Source of the DNA: Streptomyces sp. NBC_00249
GTDB taxonomy: Bacteria > Actinomycetota > Actinomycetes > Streptomycetales > Streptomycetaceae
Reading direction: 5' to 3'
DNA length: 64,000 nt
Assembly (NCBI RefSeq): GCF_026342355.1
Contig: NZ_JAPEMV010000008.1
Span: 62,001-126,000 of the forward strand
Shown: positions 42,643-51,086 of the stretch, in pieces
How positions within the stretch are numbered: the stretch's first letter is position 1
Layout: the number at the start of each line of letters is the position of its first letter
Notes under the pieces: generated by a model
What the model was told of the DNA's origin: nothing
Databases searched by the model: none
What the model saw: the letters and a program-made list of their open reading frames with translations, nothing else
Translations under genes and position numbers: made by a program

Positions 42643-44091
42643 ATGGGTCACATGAGCCACCGGCGGCGCATCCTCGTACTGGCGATCTGCTGCATGAGCC
42701 TGCTCATCGTCAGCCTCGACAACACCGTCCTGAACGTCGCCCTGCCGGCGATGCGCCGCGACCTCGGCGCCTCGGTCTCCGGGATGCAGTGGACCATCGA
42801 CGCCTACGCGCTGGTCCTGGCCTCGCTGCTGATCGTGGCCGGGTCCACGGCGGACCGGATCGGGCGCCGCAAGGTGTTCACGGCCGGCCTGGTCCTCTTC
42901 ACGGCGGGCTCGGTGCTGTGCTCGCTGGCGCCCGGCCTGGAGTTCCTGATCGCCTTCCGGATGATCCAGGCCGTCGGCGGCTCGATGCTGAACCCGGTGG
43001 CCATGTCGATCATCACCAACACCTTCACCGAACCGAAGGAACGCGCCCGCGCCATCGGCGTCTGGGGTGGGGTCGTCGGCATCTCCATGGCCGCGGGCCC
43101 CCTGATCGGCGGACTGCTGGTGGACTCCGTCGGCTGGCGGTCCATCTTCTGGGTCAACCTCCCCGTCGGACTCCTCGCCCTCGCCCTGACCCTGCGCTAC
43201 ATCCCCGAGTCCCGCAGCGAGCGCCCCCGTCGGCCCGACCCGGTGGGCCAGCTGCTGGTCATGGTCCTGCTCGGCACGCTGACCTACGGGATCATCGAGG
43301 GCCCGGCGGCCGGCTGGACCTCGGGGGCGATCCTCGGGTGCGGGGCGGCCGCCGTGGCGGCCCTGACCGGGCTGGTGGTCTACGAGTCCCGGCGGGCCGA
43401 TCCCCTGATCGACCCCCGGTTCTTCCGCAGCGCACCCTTCAGCGGGGCCACGGTGCTCGCGCTGGGGGCCTTCGCCGCGCTGTCCGGGTTCCTCTTCCTG
43501 AACACCCTCTACCTCCAGGACGTCCGGGGGCTCGACGCCCTGCACGCCGGGCTCTGGATGCTGCCGATGGCCACCCTGGCCTTCCTGTGCGCGCCGGTGT
43601 CGGGACGGCTGCTCGCCTCCGGGGGGCCGCGGCTGCCGCTGCTGGCCGCCGGGGTGACGATGACGGCGAGCGGGCTGCTGTTCGCGGCGTTCTCGGCGGA
43701 GCGCTCCGCGCCGCTGATGTTCGCCGGGTACGCCCTCTTCGGCATCGGCTTCGGCCTGGTCAACGCCCCGATCACCAATGCCGCGGTGTCGGGGATGCCG
43801 CGCTCCCAGGCGGGGGTCGCGGCCGCCCTGGCCTCCACCAGCCGGCAGGCCGGCGGGGCGCTGGGGGTCGCGGTGATCGGCGCGGTGCTGGCGGCCGGGA
43901 CGGCGGGCGGCGGGGACTTCGCGGCGGCGACCCGGCCCGCCTGGTGGATCATCACGGGCCTGGGGCTGCTCGTCCTCGTCGTGGGCGCGGCGACGACCGG
44001 GCCGTGGGCGCTGGCGACGGCCGCCCGTACAGCCGGCGAGCTGGAACCGGAGCGCGCGCCCGCGCCGGTCGGCGCGCCCCCGCGGGGCTGA
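42643..44091 (+). CDS. MFS drug:proton antiporter, DHA2 (14-TMS) type
   Basis: 482 residues from ATG 42643 with 14 hydrophobic segments. LDNTVLNVALPAMRRDL (motif D1), GSTADRIGRRKVF (motif A) and GGVVGISMAAGPLIGGLL (motif C of antiporters) put it with EmrB/QacA. It should pump out cationic or lipophilic compounds. The C-terminus is Pro/Ala/Arg-rich and probably cytosolic. A MarR gene is convergent 30 nt downstream and probably controls it through the dyad at the promoter. Confidence 0.87.
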   Translation: MGHMSHRRRILVLAICCMSLLIVSLDNTVLNVALPAMRRDLGASVSGMQWTIDAYALVLASLLIVAGSTADRIGRRKVFTAGLVLFTAGSVLCSLAPGLEFLIAFRMIQAVGGSMLNPVAMSIITNTFTEPKERARAIGVWGGVVGISMAAGPLIGGLLVDSVGWRSIFWVNLPVGLLALALTLRYIPESRSERPRRPDPVGQLLVMVLLGTLTYGIIEGPAAGWTSGAILGCGAAAVAALTGLVVYESRRADPLIDPRFFRSAPFSGATVLALGAFAALSGFLFLNTLYLQDVRGLDALHAGLWMLPMATLAFLCAPVSGRLLASGGPRLPLLAAGVTMTASGLLFAAFSAERSAPLMFAGYALFGIGFGLVNAPITNAAVSGMPRSQAGVAAALASTSRQAGGALGVAVIGAVLAAGTAGGGDFAAATRPAWWIITGLGLLVLVVGAATTGPWALATAARTAGELEPERAPAPVGAPPRG

Positions 44092-44121
44092 CGGCAGGCC
44101 CGGTCCGGCCGCCCGATCGGG

Positions 44122-44577
44122 CTACTCCGAGCAGTCGAAGTCCTCGGCCCGGGAGTCGATGCGCTCCAGCAGGGCGCGCAGGGCGTCCTGCTCCTGCTCC
44201 GAGAGCCCCGAGAACAGGCCCGTCTCGACGGCGTCCAGGGCGGCGTTGGTCCGGCCGAGGGCGCTCCCCCCGGCCTCGGTGATGACCACGTTGTGGCGGC
44301 GCCGGTCGGCCGGGTCGCGGCGGCGCTCGGCGAGGCCGTCGCGCTCCAGGTCGTTGAGGATCCCGACGAGCACGCTCGGGTCCACCTCCAGCCGCTCGGC
44401 GAGCGCCCGCTGGCTGATGGGGCCGCCCTCCAGGTGCATCAGCGTCATCGCGTGGCGCGGGGTGAGCCCCGCGGCGCCGAGCGCCTTCTTCATCCGGGTC
44501 TGGGTGACCGCTCCGTGCCAGGCCAGCAGCAGGCCCAGCCGCTGCGGTGGGTGCGGGGCTTCCTGTGCTGCCGTCAT
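44122..44577 (-). CDS. MarR-family transcriptional regulator
   Basis: 151 residues from ATG 44577; a GTG at 44586 would add three residues. The winged helix is clear: TPRHAMTLMHLEGGPISQRALAERLEVDPSVLVGILNDLERDGLAERRRDPADRRRHNVVITEAG. It should be a dimeric, ligand-sensing repressor. It is convergent with the MFS gene and divergent from the DoxX-like gene, with 91 nt between; the divergent spacer has the lower-GC stretch TTGCGATCTATCGATCG, a possible operator. Confidence 0.87.
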   Translation of the reverse strand: MTAAQEAPHPPQRLGLLLAWHGAVTQTRMKKALGAAGLTPRHAMTLMHLEGGPISQRALAERLEVDPSVLVGILNDLERDGLAERRRDPADRRRHNVVITEAGGSALGRTNAALDAVETGLFSGLSEQEQDALRALLERIDSRAEDFDCSE

Positions 44578-44668
44578 GTTCCACACCGTAGCAGCCGAGG
44601 AATGATTGCGATCTATCGATCGTTGATGCTATTCAATGGTTTGAAACCCTCGACCGTTGGAGTACCTC

Positions 44669-45013
44669 ATGTTCATTGCCTATGCCGTCGTCGCCTGCCT
44701 GCTGGCCCTCGTCCTGACGGCTTCCGCCACCTTCACCCTCCAGCGCAACGAGGCGATCGTCGCGAGCATGCGCAAGGTGGAGGTGCCGGACGCGTGGCTG
44801 CCCCGGCTGGCCGCACTCAAGGCCGCGGGCGCCGTGGGCCTGGTCGCCGGGCTGTGGATCGCGCCGCTCGGCGTGGCCGCCGCCGTCGGCGTGACCCTCT
44901 ACTTCGCCGGCGCGGTCGTCAGCCACCTGCGCGTCAAGGACTTCGAACTCGCCCCGGCGGCCGTCCTGACCCTGGTCGCGGCGGCCGTGCTGGCCCTGCG
45001 GGTGGCGGCCTGA
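44669..45013 (+). CDS. DoxX-like four-helix membrane protein
   Basis: 114 residues from ATG 44669 (TTGGAG upstream); a TTG at 44657 would add four residues. Four hydrophobic segments, with ATFTLQRNEAIVASMRKVEVPD between the first and second, and GAVGLVAGLWIAPLG and GAVVSHLRVKD in the DoxX/DUF4267-like pattern. Family members are small membrane proteins linked to redox or quinone functions without a settled reaction. The start faces the MarR gene, so MarR may control it. Confidence 0.75.
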   Translation: MFIAYAVVACLLALVLTASATFTLQRNEAIVASMRKVEVPDAWLPRLAALKAAGAVGLVAGLWIAPLGVAAAVGVTLYFAGAVVSHLRVKDFELAPAAVLTLVAAAVLALRVAA

Positions 45014-45020
45014 CCGCACG

Positions 45021-45054
45021 GACGGGTGACAGATATTGAAATCTGTCACCCGTC
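45021..45054. promoter_or_regulatory. 14-bp-arm operator-like dyad upstream of aldo/keto reductase
   Basis: GACGGGTGACAGAT and its exact complement ATCTGTCACCCGTC flank ATTGAA. The inner TGACAGAT-N6-ATCTGTCA has the form of TetR-family operators. It lies 16 nt before the aldo/keto reductase ATG, and a TetR gene follows that gene. It begins 7 nt after the DoxX-like stop, so it could also act as a terminator. Confidence 0.6.
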
Positions 45055-45070
45055 ATGCCATTCTCGTTCC

Positions 45071-46120
45071 ATGACGACCTACGAGCACACCTCCGCCACC
45101 CGCACCCTCGGCTCGACCGGGCCCACCGTCTTCCCCCTGGGCCTGGGCTGCATGGGCATGTCCGCGCTCTACGGGGAGGCCGACCGGGCCGAGTCCCTCG
45201 CGACCCTGCACGCCTTCCTGGAAGCCGTCCCGGACGGCACGGGCGCCCTGCTCGACACCGGCGACTTCTACGGCATGGGGCACAACGAACTGCTCATCGC
45301 CGAAGCCCTGCGCACCGCCCCCGCCGCCGCCCGCGAGAAGGCGCTGACCAGCGTCAAGTTCGGCGCGCTGCGGACTGTCGAGGGCGGCTTCACCGGCTAT
45401 GACGGCCGGCCGGAAGCCGTCAAGAACTTCCTCGCCTACTCGCTCCAGCGGCTCGGCCGCGACCACATCGACATCTACCGGATCGCCCGCGTGGACCCGG
45501 ACGTCCCGATCGAGGAGACGGTCGGCGCCATCGCCGAGGCCGTCCAGGCCGGGCACGTCCGCCACATCGGCCTCTCCGAGGTCGGCGCCGACACCCTGCG
45601 CCGGGCCGCGGCGGTGGCTCCCGTCTCGGACCTCCAGATCGAGTACTCCCTGATCTCCCGCGGCATCGAGGAGGAGATCCTGCCGACCGCGCGCGAGCTC
45701 GGCATCGGCGTCACGGCGTACGGGGTGCTCTCCCGGGGCCTGATCAGCGGGCACTTCAGCCGAGACCGGGCACTGGCCCCGGGCGACTTCCGCGGCATGA
45801 GCCCGCGCTTCCAGGGCGGCAACCTCGACCGGAACCTCGACCTGGTCGAGGCCCTGCGCAAGGTCGCCGAGGAGAAGGGGGTGAGCGTGGCCCAGACCGC
45901 CATCGCGTGGGTGCTCGCCCAGGGCCCGCTGCGCCGGGCCGACATCGTCCCGCTGGTGGGCGCCCGGCGCCGGGACCGGCTGGAGGAGGCACTGGGTGCC
46001 ATGCGGGTGGAGCTGACCGCGGCCGACCTGGCCGCCATCGAGGAGGCCGTACCTGCCGGCGCGGCCGCGGGCGAGCGGTACCCGGCGGCGCAGATGGCCC
46101 ACCTCGACAGTGAGCACTGA
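45071..46120 (+). CDS. Aldo/keto reductase
   Basis: 349 residues from ATG 45071. PLGLGCMGMSALYGEAD, LLDTGDFYGMGHNELLIAEAL (catalytic Asp and Tyr), SVKFGAL (Lys is present in the usual third strand) and HIDIYRIARVDPDVPIEET are AKR motifs; the canonical HRxD is IARVDPD here. It matches the AKR13-type group that reduces aldehydes or ketones with NADPH. The 14-bp-arm dyad upstream and the TetR gene 21 nt downstream suggest a regulated, possibly aldehyde- or xenobiotic-induced unit. Confidence 0.85.
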   Translation: MTTYEHTSATRTLGSTGPTVFPLGLGCMGMSALYGEADRAESLATLHAFLEAVPDGTGALLDTGDFYGMGHNELLIAEALRTAPAAAREKALTSVKFGALRTVEGGFTGYDGRPEAVKNFLAYSLQRLGRDHIDIYRIARVDPDVPIEETVGAIAEAVQAGHVRHIGLSEVGADTLRRAAAVAPVSDLQIEYSLISRGIEEEILPTARELGIGVTAYGVLSRGLISGHFSRDRALAPGDFRGMSPRFQGGNLDRNLDLVEALRKVAEEKGVSVAQTAIAWVLAQGPLRRADIVPLVGARRRDRLEEALGAMRVELTAADLAAIEEAVPAGAAAGERYPAAQMAHLDSEH

Positions 46121-46128
46121 GCTGGCGG

Positions 46129-46134
46129 TACGGT
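46129..46134 (+). promoter_or_regulatory. -10-like hexamer TACGGT before TetR gene
   Basis: TACGGT ends 7 nt before the ATG at 46142, in the short gap behind the reductase gene. Confidence 0.35.
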
Positions 46135-46141
46135 CGTACCC

Positions 46142-46735
46142 ATGCCACCCGCTGCCGCCGAGCCCCTGACCCCCGAGCGCATCCTCGAGACCACCGAGGA
46201 GGTGCTGCGCCGCTTCGGCCCCACCAAGGCGACCGTGGTGGACGTGGCGCGCGCCCTGGGCGTCAGCCACGGCAGCGTGTACCGCCACTTCCCGTCGAAG
46301 GCCGCGCTGCGCGAGGCCGTGACGGACCGCTGGCTCGCCAAGAGCGTCGTCATGCTGGAGGGGATCGCCTCGGCCCCGGCCGAGACCGCCCCCTCGAAGC
46401 TGGAGTCGTGGCTGGAGGCCCTCTTCGCGGCCAAGCGCCACAAGGCGGGCGACGATCCCGAGCTGTTCGCGACGTACACGGTGCTGCTCGCCGAGAACAG
46501 CGGCGTGGTCGACAGTCACCTGACGGAGCTGATCGACCAGCTGGCGCGGATCATCGCGGAGGGGGTCGAGGCCGGCACGCTGGCCGCGTCCGATGCCCCG
46601 GCGGCCGCCCGCGCCGTCTTCGACGCCACCAGCCGCTTCCATGACCCGCAGTACGCGGCCGACTGGCGCTCGCCCACGATCATCACCGAGTTCGAGGCGG
46701 TCACGGCCCTGCTGATCAGGGGTCTGCGCGCCTGA
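46142..46735 (+). CDS. TetR-family transcriptional regulator
   Basis: 197 residues. The N-terminal helix-turn-helix is intact: ERILETTEEVLRRFGPTKATVVDVARALGVSHGSVYRHFPSKAALREAV, followed by a ligand-binding domain with a conserved-looking C-terminal part (ATSRFHDPQYAADW). It is 21 nt behind the aldo/keto reductase gene on the same strand. It most likely represses that gene through the dyad at 45021-45054 and releases it on binding a small ligand, which is inferred from position only. Confidence 0.88.
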   Translation: MPPAAAEPLTPERILETTEEVLRRFGPTKATVVDVARALGVSHGSVYRHFPSKAALREAVTDRWLAKSVVMLEGIASAPAETAPSKLESWLEALFAAKRHKAGDDPELFATYTVLLAENSGVVDSHLTELIDQLARIIAEGVEAGTLAASDAPAAARAVFDATSRFHDPQYAADWRSPTIITEFEAVTALLIRGLRA

Positions 46736-46899
46736 GCGCCCGCGCGGCCGGACACCCGGGCACCCCGAGCCCCCGACTGTCTGGAATCAGCCAGTCCGGA
46801 CAGCTTGGGGATCATTTTGAGAAGCTCGGCTTGTACATGTCATAGAACTGTCCTTACGGTCCCCCTACCGCACTCATCAGGCAGTTCTCAGGGGGAAGC

Positions 46900-47628
46900 A
46901 TGTCCACCGCATCAGCCACACCCGGCCGGCCGGCACCACCGGCCCGTTCCGGCGCCGCCACCGCCCTCGGCTGGATCCTGACGATCGGCCTCAACGTGGT
47001 CGCTCCGATCGTCACCTACAACACGCTCACCGGGGACCACGGCTGGAGCGAGTTCTCGGCGCTGCTGGTCAGCGGTGCCTGGCCGGTGCTCGACAGCGCC
47101 ATCCATGTGGCGTGGCGCCGCAAGCTCGACGAGTTCGCCGTGGTCACCCTGGTGTTCCTGGTGATCACGGCCGTCGTGTCGCTCGTCGGCGCCCACTCGG
47201 CCCGCGCCCTGCTCATCAAGGACTCCGGCGTGACCGGGCTCTTCGGGCTGCTCTGCCTGGCGACGCTGTTCGCGCGGCGGCCACTGATGTTCTACTTCGG
47301 CCGCAAGTTCGCCACCGACGGCACTCCCGAGAGCACCGCCTGGTGGAACGGCCTGTGGCAGTACGAGGGCTTCCGCACCACGATGACCCGCATGACCCTG
47401 GTCTGGGGCGTGGCCTACGTGATCGAGGCGCTGGTGCGGATCGCCCTGGCCTTCGTCCTGGACACCTCCACCATGGTCACGCTCAGCCCGTTCATGATCT
47501 ACGGGACGATGGGCGGCCTGGGCCTGTGGACGGCCCGGTACGGCAAGCGTTCCCAGGCCGAGGGTGAGCGCCGGGCGGCCGAGGCGGCCGCCGCCGAGGC
47601 CGCGGCGGGCGGGGCCTCCCCCGCCTGA
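46900..47628 (+). CDS. VC0807-like integral membrane protein
   Basis: 242 residues from ATG 46900 with AGGGGG upstream. Six hydrophobic segments; the pattern NVVAPIVTYNTLTGDHGWSEFSALLVSG, LDSAIHVAWRRKLDEFA and RRPLMFYFGRKFATDG is that of the VC0807 family, of unknown function. The C-terminus is Ala/Glu-rich. Convergent with glyS through a strong terminator. The 164-nt gap before it holds only short dyads (CTGTCTGG / CCAGTCCGGACAG). Confidence 0.78.
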   Translation: MSTASATPGRPAPPARSGAATALGWILTIGLNVVAPIVTYNTLTGDHGWSEFSALLVSGAWPVLDSAIHVAWRRKLDEFAVVTLVFLVITAVVSLVGAHSARALLIKDSGVTGLFGLLCLATLFARRPLMFYFGRKFATDGTPESTAWWNGLWQYEGFRTTMTRMTLVWGVAYVIEALVRIALAFVLDTSTMVTLSPFMIYGTMGGLGLWTARYGKRSQAEGERRAAEAAAAEAAAGGASPA

Positions 47629-47658
47629 CCCGCCCGCCCCGCCCGACCCGTACGGCAA

Positions 47659-47705
47659 AAGACCGGTGGCCCGGTGCGCGATCCGCGCACCGGGCCACCG
47701 GTCTT
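47659..47705. terminator. Bidirectional terminator, 22-bp perfect stem
   Basis: Arms 47659-47680 and 47684-47705 are perfect complements with a 3-nt loop; further A residues on the left give a short T-run for the minus strand transcript of glyS. It separates the convergent VC0807-like and glyS genes. Confidence 0.9.
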
Positions 47706-47725
47706 CGTACGTCCGGACCTGAGTC

Positions 47726-49108
47726 CTAGCAGCCGATCAGACGGCTGGCCAGGTAGCTCTGGATCTGGTCCAGGGAGACGCGCTCCTGCTTCATGGTGTC
47801 GCGCTCGCGCACGGTCACCGCGTTGTCGTCCAGGGTGTCGAAGTCGACGGTGACGCAGAACGGCGTACCGATCTCGTCCTGGCGACGGTAGCGGCGGCCG
47901 ATGGCGCCCGCGTCGTCGAACTCGATGTTCCAGAACTTGCGCAGGTCGGCGGCGAGGCCCTTGGCCTTCGGCGACAGCTGCGGGTTGCGCGACAGCGGCA
48001 GGACGGCGACCTTGATCGGAGCCAGGCGCGGGTCGAGGCGCATCACGGTGCGCTTCTCCATGACGCCCTTGGCGTTGGGGGCCTCGTCCTCGTTGTACGC
48101 GTCGAGCATGAAGGCGAGCATGGCGCGGTTCACGCCGGCCGCCGGCTCGATGACGTACGGGGTGTACTTCTCCTTGGTCTCCTGGTCGAAGTACACGAGG
48201 TCCTGGCCGGAGGCCGCGGAGTGCGCCTTGAGGTCGAAGTCCGTGCGGTTGGCGACGCCTTCGAGCTCGGAGAACTCGTTACCGCCGAAGTTGAAGCGGT
48301 ACTCGATGTCGGCGGTGCGCTTCGAGTAGTGCGACAGCTTCTCCGCGGGGTGCTCGTACCAGCGGATGTTCTCCTCGCGGATGCCGAGGTCGCGGTACCA
48401 GTTCCACCGCTCGGCCATCCAGTACTCCTGCCACTGCTCGTCCTCGCCCGGCTTGACGAAGAACTCCATCTCCATCTGCTCGAACTCGCGCGTGCGGAAG
48501 ATGAAGTTGCCCGGCGTGATCTCGTTGCGGAAGGACTTGCCCATCTGCGCGATGCCGAACGGGGGCTTCTTGCGCGAAGTCGTCTGCACGTGGGCGAAGT
48601 TGGTGAAGATGCCCTGGGCGGTCTCGGGGCGCAGGAACGCCTTCGAGCCGGTGTCCTGGGTCGGGCCGAGGTGGGTCTCCAGCATGCCGGAGAACTGCTT
48701 CGGCTCGGTGAACTGGCCCTTCACGCCGCAGTTGGGGCAGTTGATGTCGGCGAGGCCGTTGGCGGGCACACGGCCGTGCTTGGCCTCGTACGCCTCTTCC
48801 AGGTGGTCGGCGCGCTGGCGCTTGTGACAGGAGGTGCATTCGGTCAGCGGGTCGGAGAAGGTCGCGACGTGACCGGAGGCCACCCAGACCTCGGGGGCCA
48901 GGATCACGGAGGAGTCCAGGCCGACGACGTCCTCGCGCCCGGTCACCATGGCCTTCCACCACTGACGCTTGATGTTCTCCTTGAGCTCGACACCGAGCGG
49001 ACCGTAATCCCAGGCAGCCCTGGAACCGCCGTAGATGTCACTGCACGGGAAAACGAAGCCACGGCGCTTGCTCAGGCTGACGATGGTTTCGATCTTGTCG
49101 GCGGCCAC
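47726..49108 (-). CDS. glyS: Glycyl-tRNA synthetase, single-chain type
   Basis: 460 residues from GTG 49108. KRRGFVFPCSDIYGGSRAAWDYGPLG is the class II motif 1 region, RPETAQGIFTNF and RNEITPGNFIFRTREFEQMEMEFF the motif 2 region, and GVNRAMLAFM precedes motif 3. A zinc-type insertion has CTSCHKRQ and CPNCG. The C-terminal anticodon-binding domain ends YLASRLIGC. It is the dimeric eukaryal/archaeal-like enzyme found in actinobacteria, also called glyQS. The gap to znuA (155 nt) separates it from the zinc uptake genes. Confidence 0.95.
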   Translation of the reverse strand: MAADKIETIVSLSKRRGFVFPCSDIYGGSRAAWDYGPLGVELKENIKRQWWKAMVTGREDVVGLDSSVILAPEVWVASGHVATFSDPLTECTSCHKRQRADHLEEAYEAKHGRVPANGLADINCPNCGVKGQFTEPKQFSGMLETHLGPTQDTGSKAFLRPETAQGIFTNFAHVQTTSRKKPPFGIAQMGKSFRNEITPGNFIFRTREFEQMEMEFFVKPGEDEQWQEYWMAERWNWYRDLGIREENIRWYEHPAEKLSHYSKRTADIEYRFNFGGNEFSELEGVANRTDFDLKAHSAASGQDLVYFDQETKEKYTPYVIEPAAGVNRAMLAFMLDAYNEDEAPNAKGVMEKRTVMRLDPRLAPIKVAVLPLSRNPQLSPKAKGLAADLRKFWNIEFDDAGAIGRRYRRQDEIGTPFCVTVDFDTLDDNAVTVRERDTMKQERVSLDQIQSYLASRLIGC

Positions 49109-49227
49109 GGTGCTCTCTTCATTACGAGGACGAACGGCGAAGGCTTTAGGTTACCGGCGCCCGCACCCTGCTCTTCAAATCGGGACCCCCCTTCCAGCAT
49201 GCTCCCCGAGCCCCTCACCTGGGTTTT

Positions 49228-49242
49228 TGACAATCGTTTCCA
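49228..49242. promoter_or_regulatory. Zur-like box 1 upstream of znuA
   Basis: TGACAATCGTTTCCA matches the actinomycete Zur pattern TGAAAATGATTTTCA at 11 of 15 positions and lies in an unusually A/T-rich stretch 22 nt before the znuA start. Confidence 0.55.
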
Positions 49243-49249
49243 TCTTTGA

Positions 49250-49264
49250 TGAAAATGGATGTCA
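49250..49264. promoter_or_regulatory. Zur-like box 2 at the znuA start
   Basis: TGAAAATGGATGTCA matches the Zur pattern at 12 of 15 positions and ends on the A of the ATG at 49264. If both boxes are occupied, Zur would cover the promoter and start. Confidence 0.5.
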
Positions 49265-50259
49265 TGAACGTACGACGCCTCATACCCACCGCCGCCCTCG
49301 CCGGTGCCGTCGCCCTCGGCGCCACGGCCCTGACCGCCTGCTCCGGAGGCGCCGGAGGCGCCGCGGACGCCGACGGCAAGGACGGCAAGCTCGGCGTGAC
49401 GGCGTCGTTCTACCCCCTGCAGTTCCTCGCCGAGCAGATCGGCCAGGACCACGTGAAGGTCTCCACCCTGACCAAGCCGGGCGTCGAACCGCACGACCTG
49501 GAGATCACGCCGCGGCAGACGGCGCAGCTGTCCGAGACCGACCTGGTCCTCTACCTCAAGTCCCTCCAGCCCGCCGTGGACAAGGCCGTAGCCCAGTCCG
49601 GCGTGAAGACCGTCGTCGACGCCGCCACCCTCACCAAGCTGGAGGTGCACACGGCCCCCGGCCACGGCGAGGAGGGGCACGAGCACACCGACGGCGACGA
49701 GCAGGCCGGTCACGACGGCCACGACCACGGCGGCTCCGGCACCGACCCGCACGTCTGGCTCGACCCCACCAAGTACGCGGACATCGCCAAGGGCGTCGGC
49801 GCCGCGCTGGAGAAGGCCGACCCCGAGCACGCCAAGGACTACCGCAAGAACACCGACGCGCTCGTGGGCCGGCTCGACGCGCTGGACACGGAGTTCAAGA
49901 ACGGCCTGAAGGACACGGCCTCCAAGACCTTCATCACCACCCACTCCGCCTTCGGCTACCTCGCGGAGCGCTACGGCCTCGACCAGGAGGGCATCTCCGG
50001 CGTCGACCCCGAGGCCGAGCCCAGCCCGGCCCGGATGAAGGACCTCCAGGCGGTCGCGAAGAAGGACAATGTCTCCACCGTCTTCTTCGAGACGCTGGCC
50101 AGCGACAAGACGGCCAAGAGCCTCGCCCAGGACACCGGCCTGAAGACCGACGTCCTCGACCCCCTCGAGGGAATCAGCGACAAGTCCCAGGGCGCTGACT
50201 ACTTCGAGGTCATGCGGTCCAACCTCAAGAACCTGCAGAAGGCACTCGGAGCCAAATGA
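49264..50259 (+). CDS. znuA: Zinc ABC transporter substrate-binding lipoprotein
   Basis: 331 residues from ATG 49264; in-frame ATGs at 49249 and 49255 and a TTG at 49246 would add up to six residues. The signal ends at a lipobox LTAC (Cys near residue 24). The mature protein has the cluster A-I fold with PHDLEITP, the His/Asp-rich loop HGEEGHEHTDGDEQAGHDGH (near residues 133-155), the ligand DPHVWLDP, and FITTHSAFGYLAERYGL. It captures Zn2+ outside the membrane for ZnuBC. First gene of znuACB-zur, preceded by Zur-like boxes. Confidence 0.93.
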   Translation: MNVRRLIPTAALAGAVALGATALTACSGGAGGAADADGKDGKLGVTASFYPLQFLAEQIGQDHVKVSTLTKPGVEPHDLEITPRQTAQLSETDLVLYLKSLQPAVDKAVAQSGVKTVVDAATLTKLEVHTAPGHGEEGHEHTDGDEQAGHDGHDHGGSGTDPHVWLDPTKYADIAKGVGAALEKADPEHAKDYRKNTDALVGRLDALDTEFKNGLKDTASKTFITTHSAFGYLAERYGLDQEGISGVDPEAEPSPARMKDLQAVAKKDNVSTVFFETLASDKTAKSLAQDTGLKTDVLDPLEGISDKSQGADYFEVMRSNLKNLQKALGAK

Positions 50260-50285
50260 TGACAGCAGCAACGGAGGCGCGAGCC

Positions 50286-51086
50286 ATGGAGTCCGCGACA
50301 GCTGAAGCCGCCACGGCGGCCGAGCAGCCCGTCATATCCCTGCGCGGGGCCACGGCCTCGCTCGGCTCGCGCCCCGTGCTGCGCGGGATCGACCTCACCG
50401 TGCGCCGCGGTGAGGTCGTCGCCCTGCTCGGCGCCAACGGCTCCGGCAAGTCCACGGCCGTCCGCGCCGTGGTCGGCCAGGTGCCGCTCAGCGGCGGCAC
50501 CCTCTCCCTCTTCGGCACCGACCTGGCGCGCTTCCGCCAGTGGTCGCGCATCGGGTACGTCCCCCAGCGCACCACCGCCGCCAGCGGCGTCCCGGCGACC
50601 GTCCGCGAGGTCGTCTCCTCCGGCCGCCTCGCCCGCACCCGCTTCGGTCTCCTGCGCAAGGCCGACCGGGCCGCCGTCGACCGCGCGCTGGCCCTGGTCG
50701 ACATGGACGGGTACGCCGACGCCTCCGTCAACGCCCTCTCCGGCGGCCAGCACCAGCGCGTGCTCATAGCCCGGGCGCTCGCCGTCGAGCCCGAGATCCT
50801 GATCATGGACGAGCCGATGGCGGGCGTGGACCTGGCCAACCAGGAGGTGCTGGCGAACGCCCTGCGCACCCAGGTGGCCGCCGGCGCGACCGTCCTGCTC
50901 GTCCTGCACGAGCTGGGTCCCCTGGAGCCGCTGATCGACCGGGCCGTCGTCCTGCGCGACGGCTGCGTCATGCACGACGGCCCGCCCCCGGAGGCCGTGG
51001 GGCAGCACGCCCTGCCCGGCCACGACCACGTACACCCCCACGCGGCGCACGACGCCGAACCCCTGCGGACGGGACTGCTGAGCTGA
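50286..51086 (+). CDS. znuC: Zinc ABC transporter ATP-binding protein
   Basis: 266 residues from ATG 50286, which has GGAGG 8 nt upstream; an ATG at 50256 that overlaps the znuA stop is the alternative. Walker A LGANGSGKST, Q-loop YVPQRTTAASG, signature LSGGQHQR, Walker B LIMDEPMAGVD and the switch His in VLHELG are intact. It drives zinc import with ZnuB and ZnuA. The C-terminus is His-rich (PGHDHVHPHAAHD), which may bind zinc. The stop overlaps the znuB start by one base (TGATG). Confidence 0.93.
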   Translation: MESATAEAATAAEQPVISLRGATASLGSRPVLRGIDLTVRRGEVVALLGANGSGKSTAVRAVVGQVPLSGGTLSLFGTDLARFRQWSRIGYVPQRTTAASGVPATVREVVSSGRLARTRFGLLRKADRAAVDRALALVDMDGYADASVNALSGGQHQRVLIARALAVEPEILIMDEPMAGVDLANQEVLANALRTQVAAGATVLLVLHELGPLEPLIDRAVVLRDGCVMHDGPPPEAVGQHALPGHDHVHPHAAHDAEPLRTGLLS

